Of a DNA stretch of 64,000 bases, positions 35,242 through 43,768 are shown piece after piece. The translations under genes and the position numbers were made by a program. Numbering within the stretch: position 1 is the stretch's first letter; every line of letters begins with the position of its first letter. The notes under the pieces were generated by a model. It was not told where the DNA came from, made no database searches, and saw nothing but the letters and a program-made list of their open reading frames with translations. The stretch lies in the NCBI RefSeq assembly GCF_008039615.1, contig NZ_VDUZ01000004.1:186001-250000 (forward strand). The letters are read 5' to 3'. This DNA comes from Vineibacter terrae. Its GTDB lineage: Bacteria; Pseudomonadota; Alphaproteobacteria; Reyranellales; Reyranellaceae.

Positions 35242-35412
35242 GTATATACGCCACATCAGCGTAGTCGATGCGTGCCTGCCGCCGGGGACAACGGGCGCTT
35301 TCGTGGGCCTCGTCGCAAGAGGCACCCCGCCGCCGGGGTCACAGTACGGGCGCTTTCGCTGGTCGCTGCCGTCAAGCGACGCCGGATTTCTCCGTTTTCA
35401 GGATCTATCGAC
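35242..35412 (+). promoter_or_regulatory. capsid-gene leader with duplicated GC-rich unit (copy 1)
   Basis: An AT-rich GTATATA (35242-35248) is followed by two units of CCGCCGGGG-N3-11-CGGGCGCTTTCG, the first at 35279-35303 and the second at 35330-35358, 51 bp apart. A near copy of the whole leader precedes the gene at 46027. It probably marks a phage late promoter plus a structured or protein-bound 5' leader. No ORF of its own is convincing. The stretch 35150-35241 holds nothing else recognisable. Confidence 0.6.
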
Positions 35413-36468
35413 ATGGCTGCTACCGACTTTCCCGTCGGCCATCCGCTCGTCGTCAAGCTGTGGCAGAAGAGGATCTGGCGTGAGGCGCTGAAGGAAACGA
35501 TGGCCATGAAGTTCATGGGCACGTCGACCAACAGCCTCATCCAGATCCTCGACGAGACCAGCAAGGGCGCCGGCGACCGCATCCGGGTGCCGCTTCGCAT
35601 GCAGCTCGCCGGCCGTGGCGTCGGCGAGACCGAGGCGCTGGAGGGCAACGAGGAATCGCTGCTCACCTTCTACGACGACGTGCTGATCAACGACCTGGCG
35701 CACGCCGTCCGCAACAAGACCCGCATCGACCAGCAGCGCGTGCCCTGGAGCATGCGCGAGGAGAGCGCGGCGGGGCTGCGCGACTGGTTCGCCGAGCGCA
35801 TCGACACCTGGGCCGCCAACGTGCTGGCGGGCAACACCGGGCTGGCCGACGTGCTCTACACCGGCAACCAGGCCACCAGCGCGCCGACCACGACGGCCGG
35901 CAACACGCGCATCATCTATGCCGATGGCGCCTCGACCAGCGAGGCCTCGCTGTCGGCCTCGCAGACCTTCAACCTCACCTACCTGGACGCGGCCGTCACG
36001 ATCGCCAAGACCGCGACGCCGCTGATCCGGCCGGTGAAGGTGGGGAGCCAGGAATACTACGTGGCGTTCCTGCATCCCTACCAGGTCCGCAGCATGCGGC
36101 AGAACACCAATGCCGGGCAGTGGCTCGACATCCAGAAGGCGGCCATGGCCGGCGGCGAGGTCGAGGACAACCCGATCTTCACCGGTGCGCTGGGCGTCTA
36201 CAACGGCGTCGTGCTGCACGAGTGGACGCGCCTGCCGGCGGCGCCGACCAACGCCAGCACCCGGCGGGCCGCGTTCTGCGGCGCCCAGTCCGCGGCCATG
36301 TGCTTCGGCAAGGGCTACTCCGAGGAGCCGCTCTACGAGGAGCAGTCCTTCGACTATGGCCGCCAGTTCGGCCAATCGGTCCAGACGATCGCGGGCATGA
36401 AGAAGCTGGTCTTCAACGGTGTCGACTTCGGCACGATCGTGATCAGCACCTGGGCCGTGGCGCCGTAA
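35413..36468 (+). CDS. major capsid protein, N4-gp56 family
   Basis: 351 residues. The family start (FPVGHPLVVKLWQKRIWREALKETMAMKFMG), the RIRVPLRMQLAGRGV E-loop region and NDLAHAVRNKTRIDQQRVPWSMREE are characteristic of N4 gp56-type HK97-fold capsid proteins. FLHPYQVRSMRQNT lies in the A-domain half. It forms the icosahedral shell. There is no N-terminal delta domain, so a separate scaffold is expected, fitting the gene at 28029. The frame is open further upstream, but that part is leader sequence. Confidence 0.87.
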   Translation: MAATDFPVGHPLVVKLWQKRIWREALKETMAMKFMGTSTNSLIQILDETSKGAGDRIRVPLRMQLAGRGVGETEALEGNEESLLTFYDDVLINDLAHAVRNKTRIDQQRVPWSMREESAAGLRDWFAERIDTWAANVLAGNTGLADVLYTGNQATSAPTTTAGNTRIIYADGASTSEASLSASQTFNLTYLDAAVTIAKTATPLIRPVKVGSQEYYVAFLHPYQVRSMRQNTNAGQWLDIQKAAMAGGEVEDNPIFTGALGVYNGVVLHEWTRLPAAPTNASTRRAAFCGAQSAAMCFGKGYSEEPLYEEQSFDYGRQFGQSVQTIAGMKKLVFNGVDFGTIVISTWAVAP

Positions 36469-36481
36469 GGAGGAGCACACC

Positions 36482-36928
36482 ATGGCCATCATCTCTGCTT
36501 CCTTCGCCGCGGCCAATCAGCCGCGCATCCCCAACGGCGTCGAGACCGTCGACGCCTTCCAGACCTACGTGACGTCGGCGACGCTGAGCGCCGGCGACGT
36601 CATCCACTTCACCAACCTCAAGGTGCCGCACGGCGCCACCATCCTGGCGGTGCGGCTGCACGGCGACACGGCCGATGGCAGCTCCATCTTCCAGGTCGGC
36701 ATCGCCGGCGGCATCACGTCGGCGGCGCTGTTCGGCTCGGCCACGGTCTCGGCCACGCCGGCGGTGAAGGACCAGACGCTGGCTCTGCCCTACGTCGTGT
36801 CGGTCTCGGACGACGCGGCCGTGCGCTACGTCTATCCGACGCTGACGCAGGACGGCGCGGCGACCTCGGGCACGGCCAGCATGTCGCTGGGCGTGCGCGT
36901 CACCTGGACGATGAACAAGACCCGCTGA
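36482..36928 (+). CDS. phage head decoration/structural protein
   Basis: 148 residues, starting 13 bp after the capsid gene with AAGGAGGAG upstream. It is beta-rich with few charged residues (TYVTSATLSAGDVIHFTNLKVPHGATILAVRL ... ASMSLGVRVTWTMNKTR) and has no enzyme motif. The position right after the major capsid gene is that of head decoration or stabilising proteins in N4-gp56-type phages. A perfect hairpin follows the stop. The role is inferred. Confidence 0.6.
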   Translation: MAIISASFAAANQPRIPNGVETVDAFQTYVTSATLSAGDVIHFTNLKVPHGATILAVRLHGDTADGSSIFQVGIAGGITSAALFGSATVSATPAVKDQTLALPYVVSVSDDAAVRYVYPTLTQDGAATSGTASMSLGVRVTWTMNKTR

Positions 36929-36944
36929 GCGTGGCGTAGCGTAG

Positions 36945-36979
36945 CCGGCGGCAGGACGGGAACGAGATCCTGCCGCCGG
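36945..36979 (+). terminator. hairpin after the capsid/decoration genes
   Basis: CCGGCGGCAGGA (36945-36956) and TCCTGCCGCCGG (36968-36979) form a perfect 12-bp stem with an 11-nt loop, 16 bp after the decoration gene stop. There is no U-run, so it may be a weak terminator or an mRNA-stabilising hairpin that sets capsid mRNA above downstream mRNA. Confidence 0.55.
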
Positions 36980-37002
36980 TCCCTCCATTCGACAGGGGCC
37001 AC

Positions 37003-38505
37003 ATGGAACTCGCGCAGGCCATCGGCACGCTGCAGCAGCGTCACGAGGCGATCGGCGTCAGCGTCGCCAGCACGCCGCAGCAGATGCAGGCGCTTGAGCT
37101 CGACTACCACCGCCTGCTGAGCCTGCATCCGGAGCATCCGGCGCTGCTCTTCGGGCTGGGCACGATCTACGCCCAGACCGACCGCAGCGGAGCGGCGATC
37201 GCGCTGCTGCGCCAATCGATCGACCGCGGCTCGCACGGCCCCGAGCCCTGGCTGAACATGGCCGGCGCCTACAAGAACGAGCACAAGGACGCCAGCGCGG
37301 CCGAGTGCTACGCGCAAGCGCTGCAGATCTGCGAGCGCCTGCAGCGGCGCAACGACAAGGCGCGGCGCCAGGGCAAGGCGGCGCCGGTCGATCCGGCGCT
37401 GCTGATCGCCAACCGGTGCAATGCGCTGCACGGCATGGCCTCGCTGTACGTGAACGCGGGCCAGCCCGCCGAGGTCATCGCCTGGGCCGACAAGGCCCTG
37501 GCGGTGAACCCGCACGACCGCTTCGCGCTCTGGAACAAGGCGCTGGGCCTGCTGGAGAGCGGCCGGTTCGCCGAGGGCTTCCGGCTCTACGACGAGGCCG
37601 GGTTCATGACCGGCGGGGTCAAGCCGCCCGAGCGCAAGGTGAAGACCTATGGCGGCCTGCCACGCTGGGACGGAGCACCTGGCAAAACCGTGATCTGCTA
37701 CGGCGAGCAGGGCGTGGGCGACGAGATCATGTTCGCCTCGATGCTGCCCGACCTGATGCGCGATTGCCGCGTCATCATCGACTGCGACCACCGGCTCGAG
37801 GCCATGTTCCGCCGCAGCTTCCCGCAGGCCGAGGCGGTCTATCCCACCTCGGCCTGGGATGCGCCGTTCGACTGGCTCAAGGACCACCGGGTGGACGCCT
37901 GGGTGCCGATGGGCAGCCTCGGGCGCTACTACCGGCCGGACCTCGCGGCCTTCCCGCGCACGCCGTACCTGTCGGCCGACCCGGCCAAGATCGCGAAGTG
38001 GCGCGCCATTCTGGGGCCGCGGCGCAACCTGCGCGTCGGCATCTCGTGGGCCGGTGGCCTGAAGAAGACGCGCTTCGATCAGCGCAGCATGGAGTTGAAG
38101 GCCTGGTCGGCGATTCTGCAGCTGCCCGGCATCGACTGGTACTCGCTGCAGTACCATCCGCAGGCGCCTGACGAGACGGCCCAGGTCGGCGCCGCGCTGG
38201 GCGTCCCGGTCCACCACTGGGGCGACATGATCGCCGACTACGAGGAGACGGCCGGCTTCCTCGCCAACCTCGACCTGGTGATCACGGTGAACACCTCGCT
38301 GGTGCACCTCGCCGGCGCGCTGGGCGTGCCGACCTGGTGCCTGACGCCCGTGATGTGCGCCTGGCGCTACCAATGCGAAGGCCCGATGCCCTGGTACGGC
38401 AGCGTCGAGATGTTCCGGCAGGCGCAGGCGGGCGAGTGGGGGCCGGTGCTGGAGGTGGTGCGCGCGCGACTGGCGGCGATGGCGGCGCAGCGGGAGGCGG
38501 CATGA
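37003..38505 (+). CDS. TPR-containing glycosyltransferase-like protein (GT9/GT41-like)
   Basis: 500 residues. The N-terminal ~200 residues are TPR repeats (LLSLHPEHPALLFGLGTIY, AIALLRQSIDRG, EPWLNMAGAYK). The C-terminal ~290 residues match the glycosyltransferase-like domain of TPR proteins: ICYGEQGVGDEIMFASMLPDL, VGISWAGGLKKTRF and, for the nucleotide-sugar site, NLDLVITVNTSLVHLAGALGVPTWCL. Free-standing relatives occur in alphaproteobacterial prophages, usually next to capsid genes. It could glycosylate virion proteins or the host envelope. It is coupled to the next gene by an ATGATG overlap. Confidence 0.8.
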   Translation: MELAQAIGTLQQRHEAIGVSVASTPQQMQALELDYHRLLSLHPEHPALLFGLGTIYAQTDRSGAAIALLRQSIDRGSHGPEPWLNMAGAYKNEHKDASAAECYAQALQICERLQRRNDKARRQGKAAPVDPALLIANRCNALHGMASLYVNAGQPAEVIAWADKALAVNPHDRFALWNKALGLLESGRFAEGFRLYDEAGFMTGGVKPPERKVKTYGGLPRWDGAPGKTVICYGEQGVGDEIMFASMLPDLMRDCRVIIDCDHRLEAMFRRSFPQAEAVYPTSAWDAPFDWLKDHRVDAWVPMGSLGRYYRPDLAAFPRTPYLSADPAKIAKWRAILGPRRNLRVGISWAGGLKKTRFDQRSMELKAWSAILQLPGIDWYSLQYHPQAPDETAQVGAALGVPVHHWGDMIADYEETAGFLANLDLVITVNTSLVHLAGALGVPTWCLTPVMCAWRYQCEGPMPWYGSVEMFRQAQAGEWGPVLEVVRARLAAMAAQREAA

Positions 38506-39629
38506 TGGCTGATCCGAGCTGGTGGGAGCGACAGAAGCAGGAGCATGCCGACTACATGGAGCGAGGCGGGCTGCTCGGCACGCTGTTCTCGTCGCTGCCG
38601 CCTCAGACGCAGGCCTCCCTGCGACCATGGGGCGAGATGCTGAATCCGCTCGAATGGACGCCCGGCGCCGCGATCCGTGATGCCGTGCAGGCCTCGGCCG
38701 ACACGGCGCAAGCGGCAAGGAACCTCGACGCGTGGGGAACCCTGGCCGGGATCGGCATGATGGGGCTCGGCTTGCTCGGTGCCGGGATGCCGCCAGCGCG
38801 GCAGGCCGGGGTGCTTGCTCGTTCTGCGAGAGCGCCGGTGCAAAATGCGTCGAAAAGTGCTATTACTTTCGACCCGCCGGAGATGCCACGGAGGCCGTTC
38901 GAGGCGGACTATCCCAAGAGGGCAAATGCCGATGCAGCCGGACGACTCACCCACGACATCGAAGGACGACCCCTCACAGCCGAGCGAGTGGTCGGCCGAA
39001 GAATGGTGGGCGGAGATGAGGTTGCCCTCCCGCAAGCGGGGCTTGAGTCCCTCGCAGAGGCAGTCACTGGCCAAGGCCCTGCGAGCGTTGCGCCGCGACA
39101 GATTGGAGGCGACGCAGGCCGCTACTACGAGAAATGGGATCGTGTAACGGGCGACCGCATCCGCCAAATCTTCTTGAATGATGAGCTCACGCCGCAGCAA
39201 GCGCCGCGCACGCTCGGTCACGAGATTGGGCATGCCATTGACTATCGGATCGCCGGTCATATCCCGACCGACGGGATCAAGCTCGAATTGGGGCGGATCT
39301 ACAATGATCTGAACGGTGGGCGCTGGCGGCTCGCGAAGAGCGCCAAGACTGGCGAGCCCGTTCCGCGGCGCTACTGGACAACCCCTGAGAGTCGCGGATA
39401 CCCGGCCAGAGAAGTTGACGGCGAACTGATGGTCGAGGCGATCCGCGCCTACATAGCCGATCCGAACTACTTGAAGACGGTGGCACCGAAGACGGCCGCG
39501 CGGATTCGCGACCACGTCAATCCCCATCCGGCGCTATCGCGCTTCATTCAATTCAACTCGCTTGCCACGCCAGCCATCCCGTTCGGGATGCTCATGCCCT
39601 CGATCCTGGACGAGGAGCGCCAGCCGTGA
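38502..39629 (+). CDS. phage effector-like protein: shared N-terminal domain plus HExxH metallopeptidase-like domain
   Basis: 375 residues. Residues 14-60 (EHADYMERGGLLGTLFSSLP .. RPWGEMLNPLEWTPG) closely match the N-terminal region of the disrupted gene at 54172. A hydrophobic stretch (~79-97) follows, then FEADYPKRANADAAGRLTHDIEGRPLTAERVVGR, a segment known from phage polyvalent proteins. The C-terminal part has HEIGH at 240-244, a zincin-type HExxH motif, after ELTPQQAPRTLG. A likely role is a protein ejected with the DNA that cleaves a target, or a virion peptidase. Its GC is lower than that of its neighbours from ~38.88 kb on. Activity is not proven. Confidence 0.65.
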   Translation: MMADPSWWERQKQEHADYMERGGLLGTLFSSLPPQTQASLRPWGEMLNPLEWTPGAAIRDAVQASADTAQAARNLDAWGTLAGIGMMGLGLLGAGMPPARQAGVLARSARAPVQNASKSAITFDPPEMPRRPFEADYPKRANADAAGRLTHDIEGRPLTAERVVGRRMVGGDEVALPQAGLESLAEAVTGQGPASVAPRQIGGDAGRYYEKWDRVTGDRIRQIFLNDELTPQQAPRTLGHEIGHAIDYRIAGHIPTDGIKLELGRIYNDLNGGRWRLAKSAKTGEPVPRRYWTTPESRGYPAREVDGELMVEAIRAYIADPNYLKTVAPKTAARIRDHVNPHPALSRFIQFNSLATPAIPFGMLMPSILDEERQP

Positions 39630-40135
39630 TCATCACCGATGCCTACTGTGCGCAGAACCGTGCGCTGCACGCCAGCAACGAGCACTACGGCACGTCCGGC
39701 AAGGCCTGGGCGCCCCAGGTGCGCGCGCTGGCCGATTGGGGCCGCAAGGCGATCCTCGATTTCGGCTGCGGCAAGGCCACGCTGGCCAGGCGGCTGGGGC
39801 CGGCCTATCGCGTCACCAACTACGATCCCTGCATCGAAGGCCTCGATGCGACGCCTGAGCCACACCCCGTCGTGGTGTGCGGCGACGTGCTGGAGCATGT
39901 CGAGCCCGAGTGCCTCGATGCCGTGCTCGCCGAGCTGCGCCGCGTCACGCAGGAAGTCGGCCTGTTCGTGGTGCACCTGACGGCGGCCAGGAAGACGCTG
40001 CCGGATGGCCGCAATGCGCATCTCATGCAGCAGCCGGCGGAATGGTGGGCCGACGCGCTCCGGGTGGCCGGGTTCGCGATCGAGAGCGAGCAGGCCGGCG
40101 CGCACGAGGCGATTTTCGTCGTGCGGCCGGCATGA
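39626..40135 (+). CDS. class I SAM-dependent methyltransferase
   Basis: 169 residues from GTG 39626, overlapping the previous stop. The SAM-binding motif I is AILDFGCGKATLARRLG; motif II-like VTNYDP and the post-motif CGDVLEHVEPECLDAVLAELRRV (Methyltransf_11/23 pattern) follow. There is no target-recognition domain, so the substrate is a small molecule, sugar or protein, rather than a specific DNA site. Position between a glycosyltransferase and a second glycosyltransferase suggests modification of a glycan. Coupled to the next ORF by ATGA. Confidence 0.78.
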   Translation: MIITDAYCAQNRALHASNEHYGTSGKAWAPQVRALADWGRKAILDFGCGKATLARRLGPAYRVTNYDPCIEGLDATPEPHPVVVCGDVLEHVEPECLDAVLAELRRVTQEVGLFVVHLTAARKTLPDGRNAHLMQQPAEWWADALRVAGFAIESEQAGAHEAIFVVRPA

Positions 40136-40425
40136 CCGAGCCGTTCCCGTCTTCATCGGCTTCGACGCGTGCGAGGATCACCCTCGACGATGGCATCTAT
40201 TGGCTCGACAAGAACGGAACCCCAGTGAAGAAGATCGGGCCCGGTCCGCAGCGCGAGGAGGGCACGTCCTTGGATTTCACGGTGGCGGATGAGCTTCGCA
40301 AGGCGTTCGGCAACAGGCCGCTGGTGAAGGAATACAACCGGATCCTGCCTAACGTGAAAGCCCTCCGTGACGCCGAGCCGTGCGCGGCTGATATCAATAT
40401 CGTCCTCGCACTCGAAGCCATTTGA
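40132..40425 (+). CDS. small phage ORF whose 5' end is a copied glycosyltransferase start
   Basis: 97 residues. The DNA from about 40121 to 40174 matches the start of the gene at 42786 (the shared run CCCGTCTTCATCGGCTTCGA is 20 bp), but a one-base shift means the ORF reads it in another frame, so its first ~14 residues (MTEPFPSSSASTRA) are a by-product. From ~15 on it reads DDGIYWLDKNGTPVKKIG and ends VLALEAI. I do not recognise that part. It is coupled to the methyltransferase gene by ATGA. It may be a remnant of a displaced second glycosyltransferase gene or a working small protein. Confidence 0.5.
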   Translation: MTEPFPSSSASTRARITLDDGIYWLDKNGTPVKKIGPGPQREEGTSLDFTVADELRKAFGNRPLVKEYNRILPNVKALRDAEPCAADINIVLALEAI

Positions 40426-40463
40426 ACAGCCGGCGCCCGCGCCGCAACGCATACGAGGTAGCG

Positions 40464-42425
40464 ATGGCCGATCCCGTTCTTCTTCCCGGCTTCATGCTGG
40501 TCGACCCCAATCGCATCGACCGGCGCACAGGCGCACCAGGTGAAGTGCGCCTGCGAGTCGGCGCTGCGCCGACTCCGCAGGATCGGCTCTCGACGCTCCG
40601 CAAGACCCATCCGGACGCCGAACCGTATGGTGACGATAACTTCGTCTTCCGGGGACCGGCCGGCCGGCCGACTCTCTACAACCCCAAGGGTGTCGACTGG
40701 GGCGACTTGGCATCGCTGTTACCGGAATACGGCGAGTTCGCCGGCGGCACCATTGGCGGCATGGCCGCGACAGTGCCGGGGGTGCTCGGCGCGGCGCCCA
40801 GCCTCGGCACGTCATTGGCGCTGGTGCCGGCGGGTGTCGGCCTCGGTGCTGCGGCGGGCCGCTATGGCATGGAAATGTTCGGCAACCGGTTCCTGGGTAC
40901 CGACGACACGCGCAACATCGGCCAGCAGCTGGCCGACACCGCAGTTACGGCAGGCACCAATGCGATTGGCGCTCGCGTTGGCGAGATGGTGGGACCGGTT
41001 GTGCGCAGCGCGGTGGGACCCGTCCAATCAGCGTTGATGGGGCAGAGCGGCCGACAGGTCGCCGACGATTTCACGTCGGCGGGCGTTCGCCACACCGCAG
41101 GCGCCACCAGCGGCAATCGGGGTTGGCAGCTGGTCGAGAAGGGGCTCGCCGCTACGCCCGGCGGCGCGCGCGTCATGCAGGACGTTGCGAAGATGCAATG
41201 GGACGACATTGCGCGTGCAGCAGGCAACATCACGGCTGACATCGGCATGGCCACAACGCCCCAGAAGGCGGGCAGCGTGATCCGGACAGGCGCGAAGAAG
41301 GCGGCCGATCGGTTCAAGGAAACACAAGATTTCCTCTACAAGGTGGCCGACTATTGGAGCGGTGATGGGAAGATCGCCCCCACGGCGACGCAGGATCTGG
41401 TCGACACAATGCGGTCCGAGCTGGCGAGGGCGCCGATATCGCGGCGTGGCGCGCTGCAGGGGCCGATTGATCGGGCGCAGGGTGTCCTCGACGACATCGA
41501 CAAAGCTCGCGTCAATATGGAGACTTGGCGGAATATTCGGGCGGACCTGGGGCGCGACATCGACGAGCCCCTGCCCGTCAGAAGCAGCGGGAGCCAAAAC
41601 GAAAACCTGAAACGTCTCTATGGCTCAATGACCGAGGACATGCGCACAGCCGCTGCTGCGTCAGGGCCAGAGGCCAAGCGCGCGATGGACCTCGCCGATC
41701 GCTACACGCGCTTCAACATGACGGTCAACGTGCCGATGTTGCAGAAGATAGCAGACATGGGCGCCGATGAACAGGCGTACCAGTGGGCAATTGGCGAGGC
41801 GCGCAGGGGTGGCAGCCGCCTGTTGCAGTTGCGCAAGAACCTGACGCCCGACGAATGGAAGGTGGTGTCCGCGACGGTATTTGACCGACTCGGCCAGGCT
41901 GCGCCTGGCGCTCGCGGCGCCGCGGAGCTCGGAGGGCCGGCGAACGATTTCTCCGTCAGCTCGTTCTTGACCAACTGGAACAAGCTCTCGAACGAGGCCA
42001 AGGACGCGTTATTTGCCGGCTCTAGGCTGAACGATACCCGTGAGGCTATTGATCAACTCGTCCGTGTGGCCAATCGGGTGAAGGATGTCGAGCGGGTGAG
42101 CAATCCGGCCAGCACCGCGCGGAGCATGCTGACGGGCGGTTCTATCGCGCTGGCCGGCGAGCGCGCCTTGTCGGGCGACATCGGGGGCGCCATCGGCATC
42201 CTCGCGTCGACGACAGCGGTGCCCTATGTGACGGCGAAGATGATGACCAACCCAGCATTCGTCAGATGGCTGGCCGGCGCCGAAACCTTCGGGAAGGGGG
42301 CAAGCCGGGACGCGATGATCGGCCGCTTGGCGGCGATCGCTGCAGTCAACCCGGAGATCCGCGACGAGACGCTGCGCTTGCAACAGATCCTCAGCTCAAG
42401 TGGTGCAGGAGAAGTGCGCCAATGA
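40464..42425 (+). CDS. large phage internal/ejection-type protein
   Basis: 653 residues from ATG 40464 (GAGGTAG upstream). Near the N-terminus is GDDNFVFRGPAGRPTLYNPKGVDWGDLASLLPEYGEF, then a Gly/Ala-rich hydrophobic region (~90-135: GGTIGGMAATVPGVLGAAPSLG..), as in proteins that enter the host membrane with the DNA. The rest is mostly helical with a second hydrophobic part near 570-610. No lysozyme or transglycosylase motif is seen. The size, layout and place fit the ejection proteins (E-proteins) of short-tailed phages. It has lower GC than the structural genes. The family is not recognised with certainty. Confidence 0.6.
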   Translation: MADPVLLPGFMLVDPNRIDRRTGAPGEVRLRVGAAPTPQDRLSTLRKTHPDAEPYGDDNFVFRGPAGRPTLYNPKGVDWGDLASLLPEYGEFAGGTIGGMAATVPGVLGAAPSLGTSLALVPAGVGLGAAAGRYGMEMFGNRFLGTDDTRNIGQQLADTAVTAGTNAIGARVGEMVGPVVRSAVGPVQSALMGQSGRQVADDFTSAGVRHTAGATSGNRGWQLVEKGLAATPGGARVMQDVAKMQWDDIARAAGNITADIGMATTPQKAGSVIRTGAKKAADRFKETQDFLYKVADYWSGDGKIAPTATQDLVDTMRSELARAPISRRGALQGPIDRAQGVLDDIDKARVNMETWRNIRADLGRDIDEPLPVRSSGSQNENLKRLYGSMTEDMRTAAAASGPEAKRAMDLADRYTRFNMTVNVPMLQKIADMGADEQAYQWAIGEARRGGSRLLQLRKNLTPDEWKVVSATVFDRLGQAAPGARGAAELGGPANDFSVSSFLTNWNKLSNEAKDALFAGSRLNDTREAIDQLVRVANRVKDVERVSNPASTARSMLTGGSIALAGERALSGDIGGAIGILASTTAVPYVTAKMMTNPAFVRWLAGAETFGKGASRDAMIGRLAAIAAVNPEIRDETLRLQQILSSSGAGEVRQ

Positions 42426-42591
42426 GCACCGCTGCGAACAGCCCACCCACGATGCTCATGCCCCAGATGCGCCATGGCTGCCAGTACACGTACCGCCAGC
42501 CGTCACCGGCGTCACGGTTGCGCACGTGGTTGAGCCAGGAGACGAACACCAGGCCGGCGATGCACAGCAACAGGGGCAGCAGCTCAAGCAT
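42391..42591 (-). CDS. possible small minus-strand membrane protein
   Basis: 66 residues. LELLPLLLCIAGLVFVSWL and GMSIVGGLFAAVLIGALLLHHL would be two membrane helices joined by a loop with WRYVYWQPWRIWG, which looks like true protein rather than a shadow. It is the only minus-strand candidate in the phage late genes and lies in a 360-bp stretch (42426-42785) that has no plus-strand gene. No good Shine-Dalgarno precedes ATG 42591. It could be a moron acting in superinfection exclusion; that is a guess from layout. Confidence 0.4.
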   Translation of the reverse strand: MLELLPLLLCIAGLVFVSWLNHVRNRDAGDGWRYVYWQPWRIWGMSIVGGLFAAVLIGALLLHHLS

Positions 42592-42785
42592 GCCAGCCAG
42601 TGTAGTGAGGGCCGGCTCGGATGGCAAGGAGAAACGAATGGTACTTCGGCGCCGAAGCACAACCTTAAGCGGCAGTGCCGTCGTTGCCGACATCAATTTC
42701 GACCGAAGGGCAGCCGCAGGTGGAAACGATGGGCCACGGTATCGGCCAGCCACGCGATTCGCCGCGCTGGGATCGTGAGGCCGGC

Positions 42786-43517
42786 ATGACCGGATCGCTG
42801 CCCGTCTTCATCGGCTTCGATGCGCGCGAGGCACCGGCGTTCGACGTCTGCCGCCATTCGCTGCTGCGGCATGCCTCGATCCCGCTGCACGTGCAGGCCC
42901 TGCGCCAGGCCGACCTGCGGGCACAGGGCCTCTATGCGCGGCGCGCCGTGGAGCGTGACGGCCAGCAGGTCGACGAGCTCGATGGCCGGCCGTTCGCCAC
43001 CGAGTTCAGCTTCACGCGGTTCCTGGTGCCGGCGCTGCGCCAGTACGAGGGCTGGGCGCTGTTCTGCGATTGCGACTTTCTGTTCCTGGCCGACGTCGCC
43101 GAGCTGCTGGCGCTGCTGGACGACACCAAGGCCGTGCTGGTGTGCCAGCAGCATCACGTGCCGGCCGAGCTGCGCAAGATGGACGGTCGCGCGCAGCAGC
43201 CCTACCGGCGCAAGAACTGGTCCAGCTTCATGCTGCTCAATTGCGGGCATCCCGACATGCGGTGCCTGACGGTCGGGGCGGTGAACACCAAGCCGGGCTG
43301 GTGGCTGCACGGCTTCGAGTGGCTGGACAGCCCTGGCATCGGCGCGGTGCCGCCGGTCTGGAACTGGATCGAGGGCGTCACGTCGGGCGCGGCCAAGGCG
43401 GTGCATTTCACCGCCGGCGGCCCCTGGTTCCCGGGCTACACCGAGGTGGCCTACGCGCGCGAATGGCGCGACGAGCATGTGCGCGCCCAGGGCGGGCCGC
43501 GAGAGGAGGCAGCATGA
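42786..43517 (+). CDS. phage-borne glycosyltransferase with DxD motif (GT8/GT-A-like)
   Basis: 243 residues from ATG 42786. The start LPVFIGFDAREAPAFDVCRHSLLRHA and the metal-binding FCDCDFLF (DxD-type) are typical of GT-A fold transferases annotated as glycosyltransferases in alphaproteobacterial prophages. The C-terminus has VHFTAGGPWFPGY, which places the conserved His near the end. It probably modifies virion or surface glycans with a sugar that cannot be named. The 5' end of this gene has a partial copy at 40121-40174. It is coupled to the next small gene. Confidence 0.75.
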   Translation: MTGSLPVFIGFDAREAPAFDVCRHSLLRHASIPLHVQALRQADLRAQGLYARRAVERDGQQVDELDGRPFATEFSFTRFLVPALRQYEGWALFCDCDFLFLADVAELLALLDDTKAVLVCQQHHVPAELRKMDGRAQQPYRRKNWSSFMLLNCGHPDMRCLTVGAVNTKPGWWLHGFEWLDSPGIGAVPPVWNWIEGVTSGAAKAVHFTAGGPWFPGYTEVAYAREWRDEHVRAQGGPREEAA

Positions 43518-43768
43518 CCGTTCAGCGCATAGCGGGGCAAGGTGGGCCCGGCGCCTACCGGCGTCGGCGGCGGGCCTTCGCCGAGGAGGCCGCGCGTCTC
43601 GCCGCCCAGCGCTTCGCGCTGGTGGCGCCGATCAAGGTGCAATGGGCCGAGCCGCCGCCAACTGCGTCGGCCGTGGCGGCGAATGTGTGCTCGAGCTGTG
43701 GCCGCGCCCTCCGCTCGAGGACGGTGTCTTACTTCCATGCGAGGGCATGCCATGGCAACGCTGGCTGA
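43514..43768 (+). CDS. small phage protein with a zinc-finger-like Cys/His set
   Basis: 84 residues. A basic helical N-terminal part (AYRRRRRAFAEEAARLAAQRFAL) is followed by CSSCGRAL near 62-69 and HARACHG near 76-82, giving a C-x2-C...H-x3-C arrangement that could hold one zinc. GAGGAGG precedes the ATG, which overlaps the previous stop. The gene overlaps the adaptor gene by 17 bp. No family was recognised; nucleic-acid or protein binding is possible. Confidence 0.6.
   Translation: MTVQRIAGQGGPGAYRRRRRAFAEEAARLAAQRFALVAPIKVQWAEPPPTASAVAANVCSSCGRALRSRTVSYFHARACHGNAG

Noticed and set aside
36832-38718. Minus-strand frame of over 600 codons opposite the TPR glycosyltransferase
   Set aside because: No domain pattern and antisense to a gene with clear TPR and transferase motifs.
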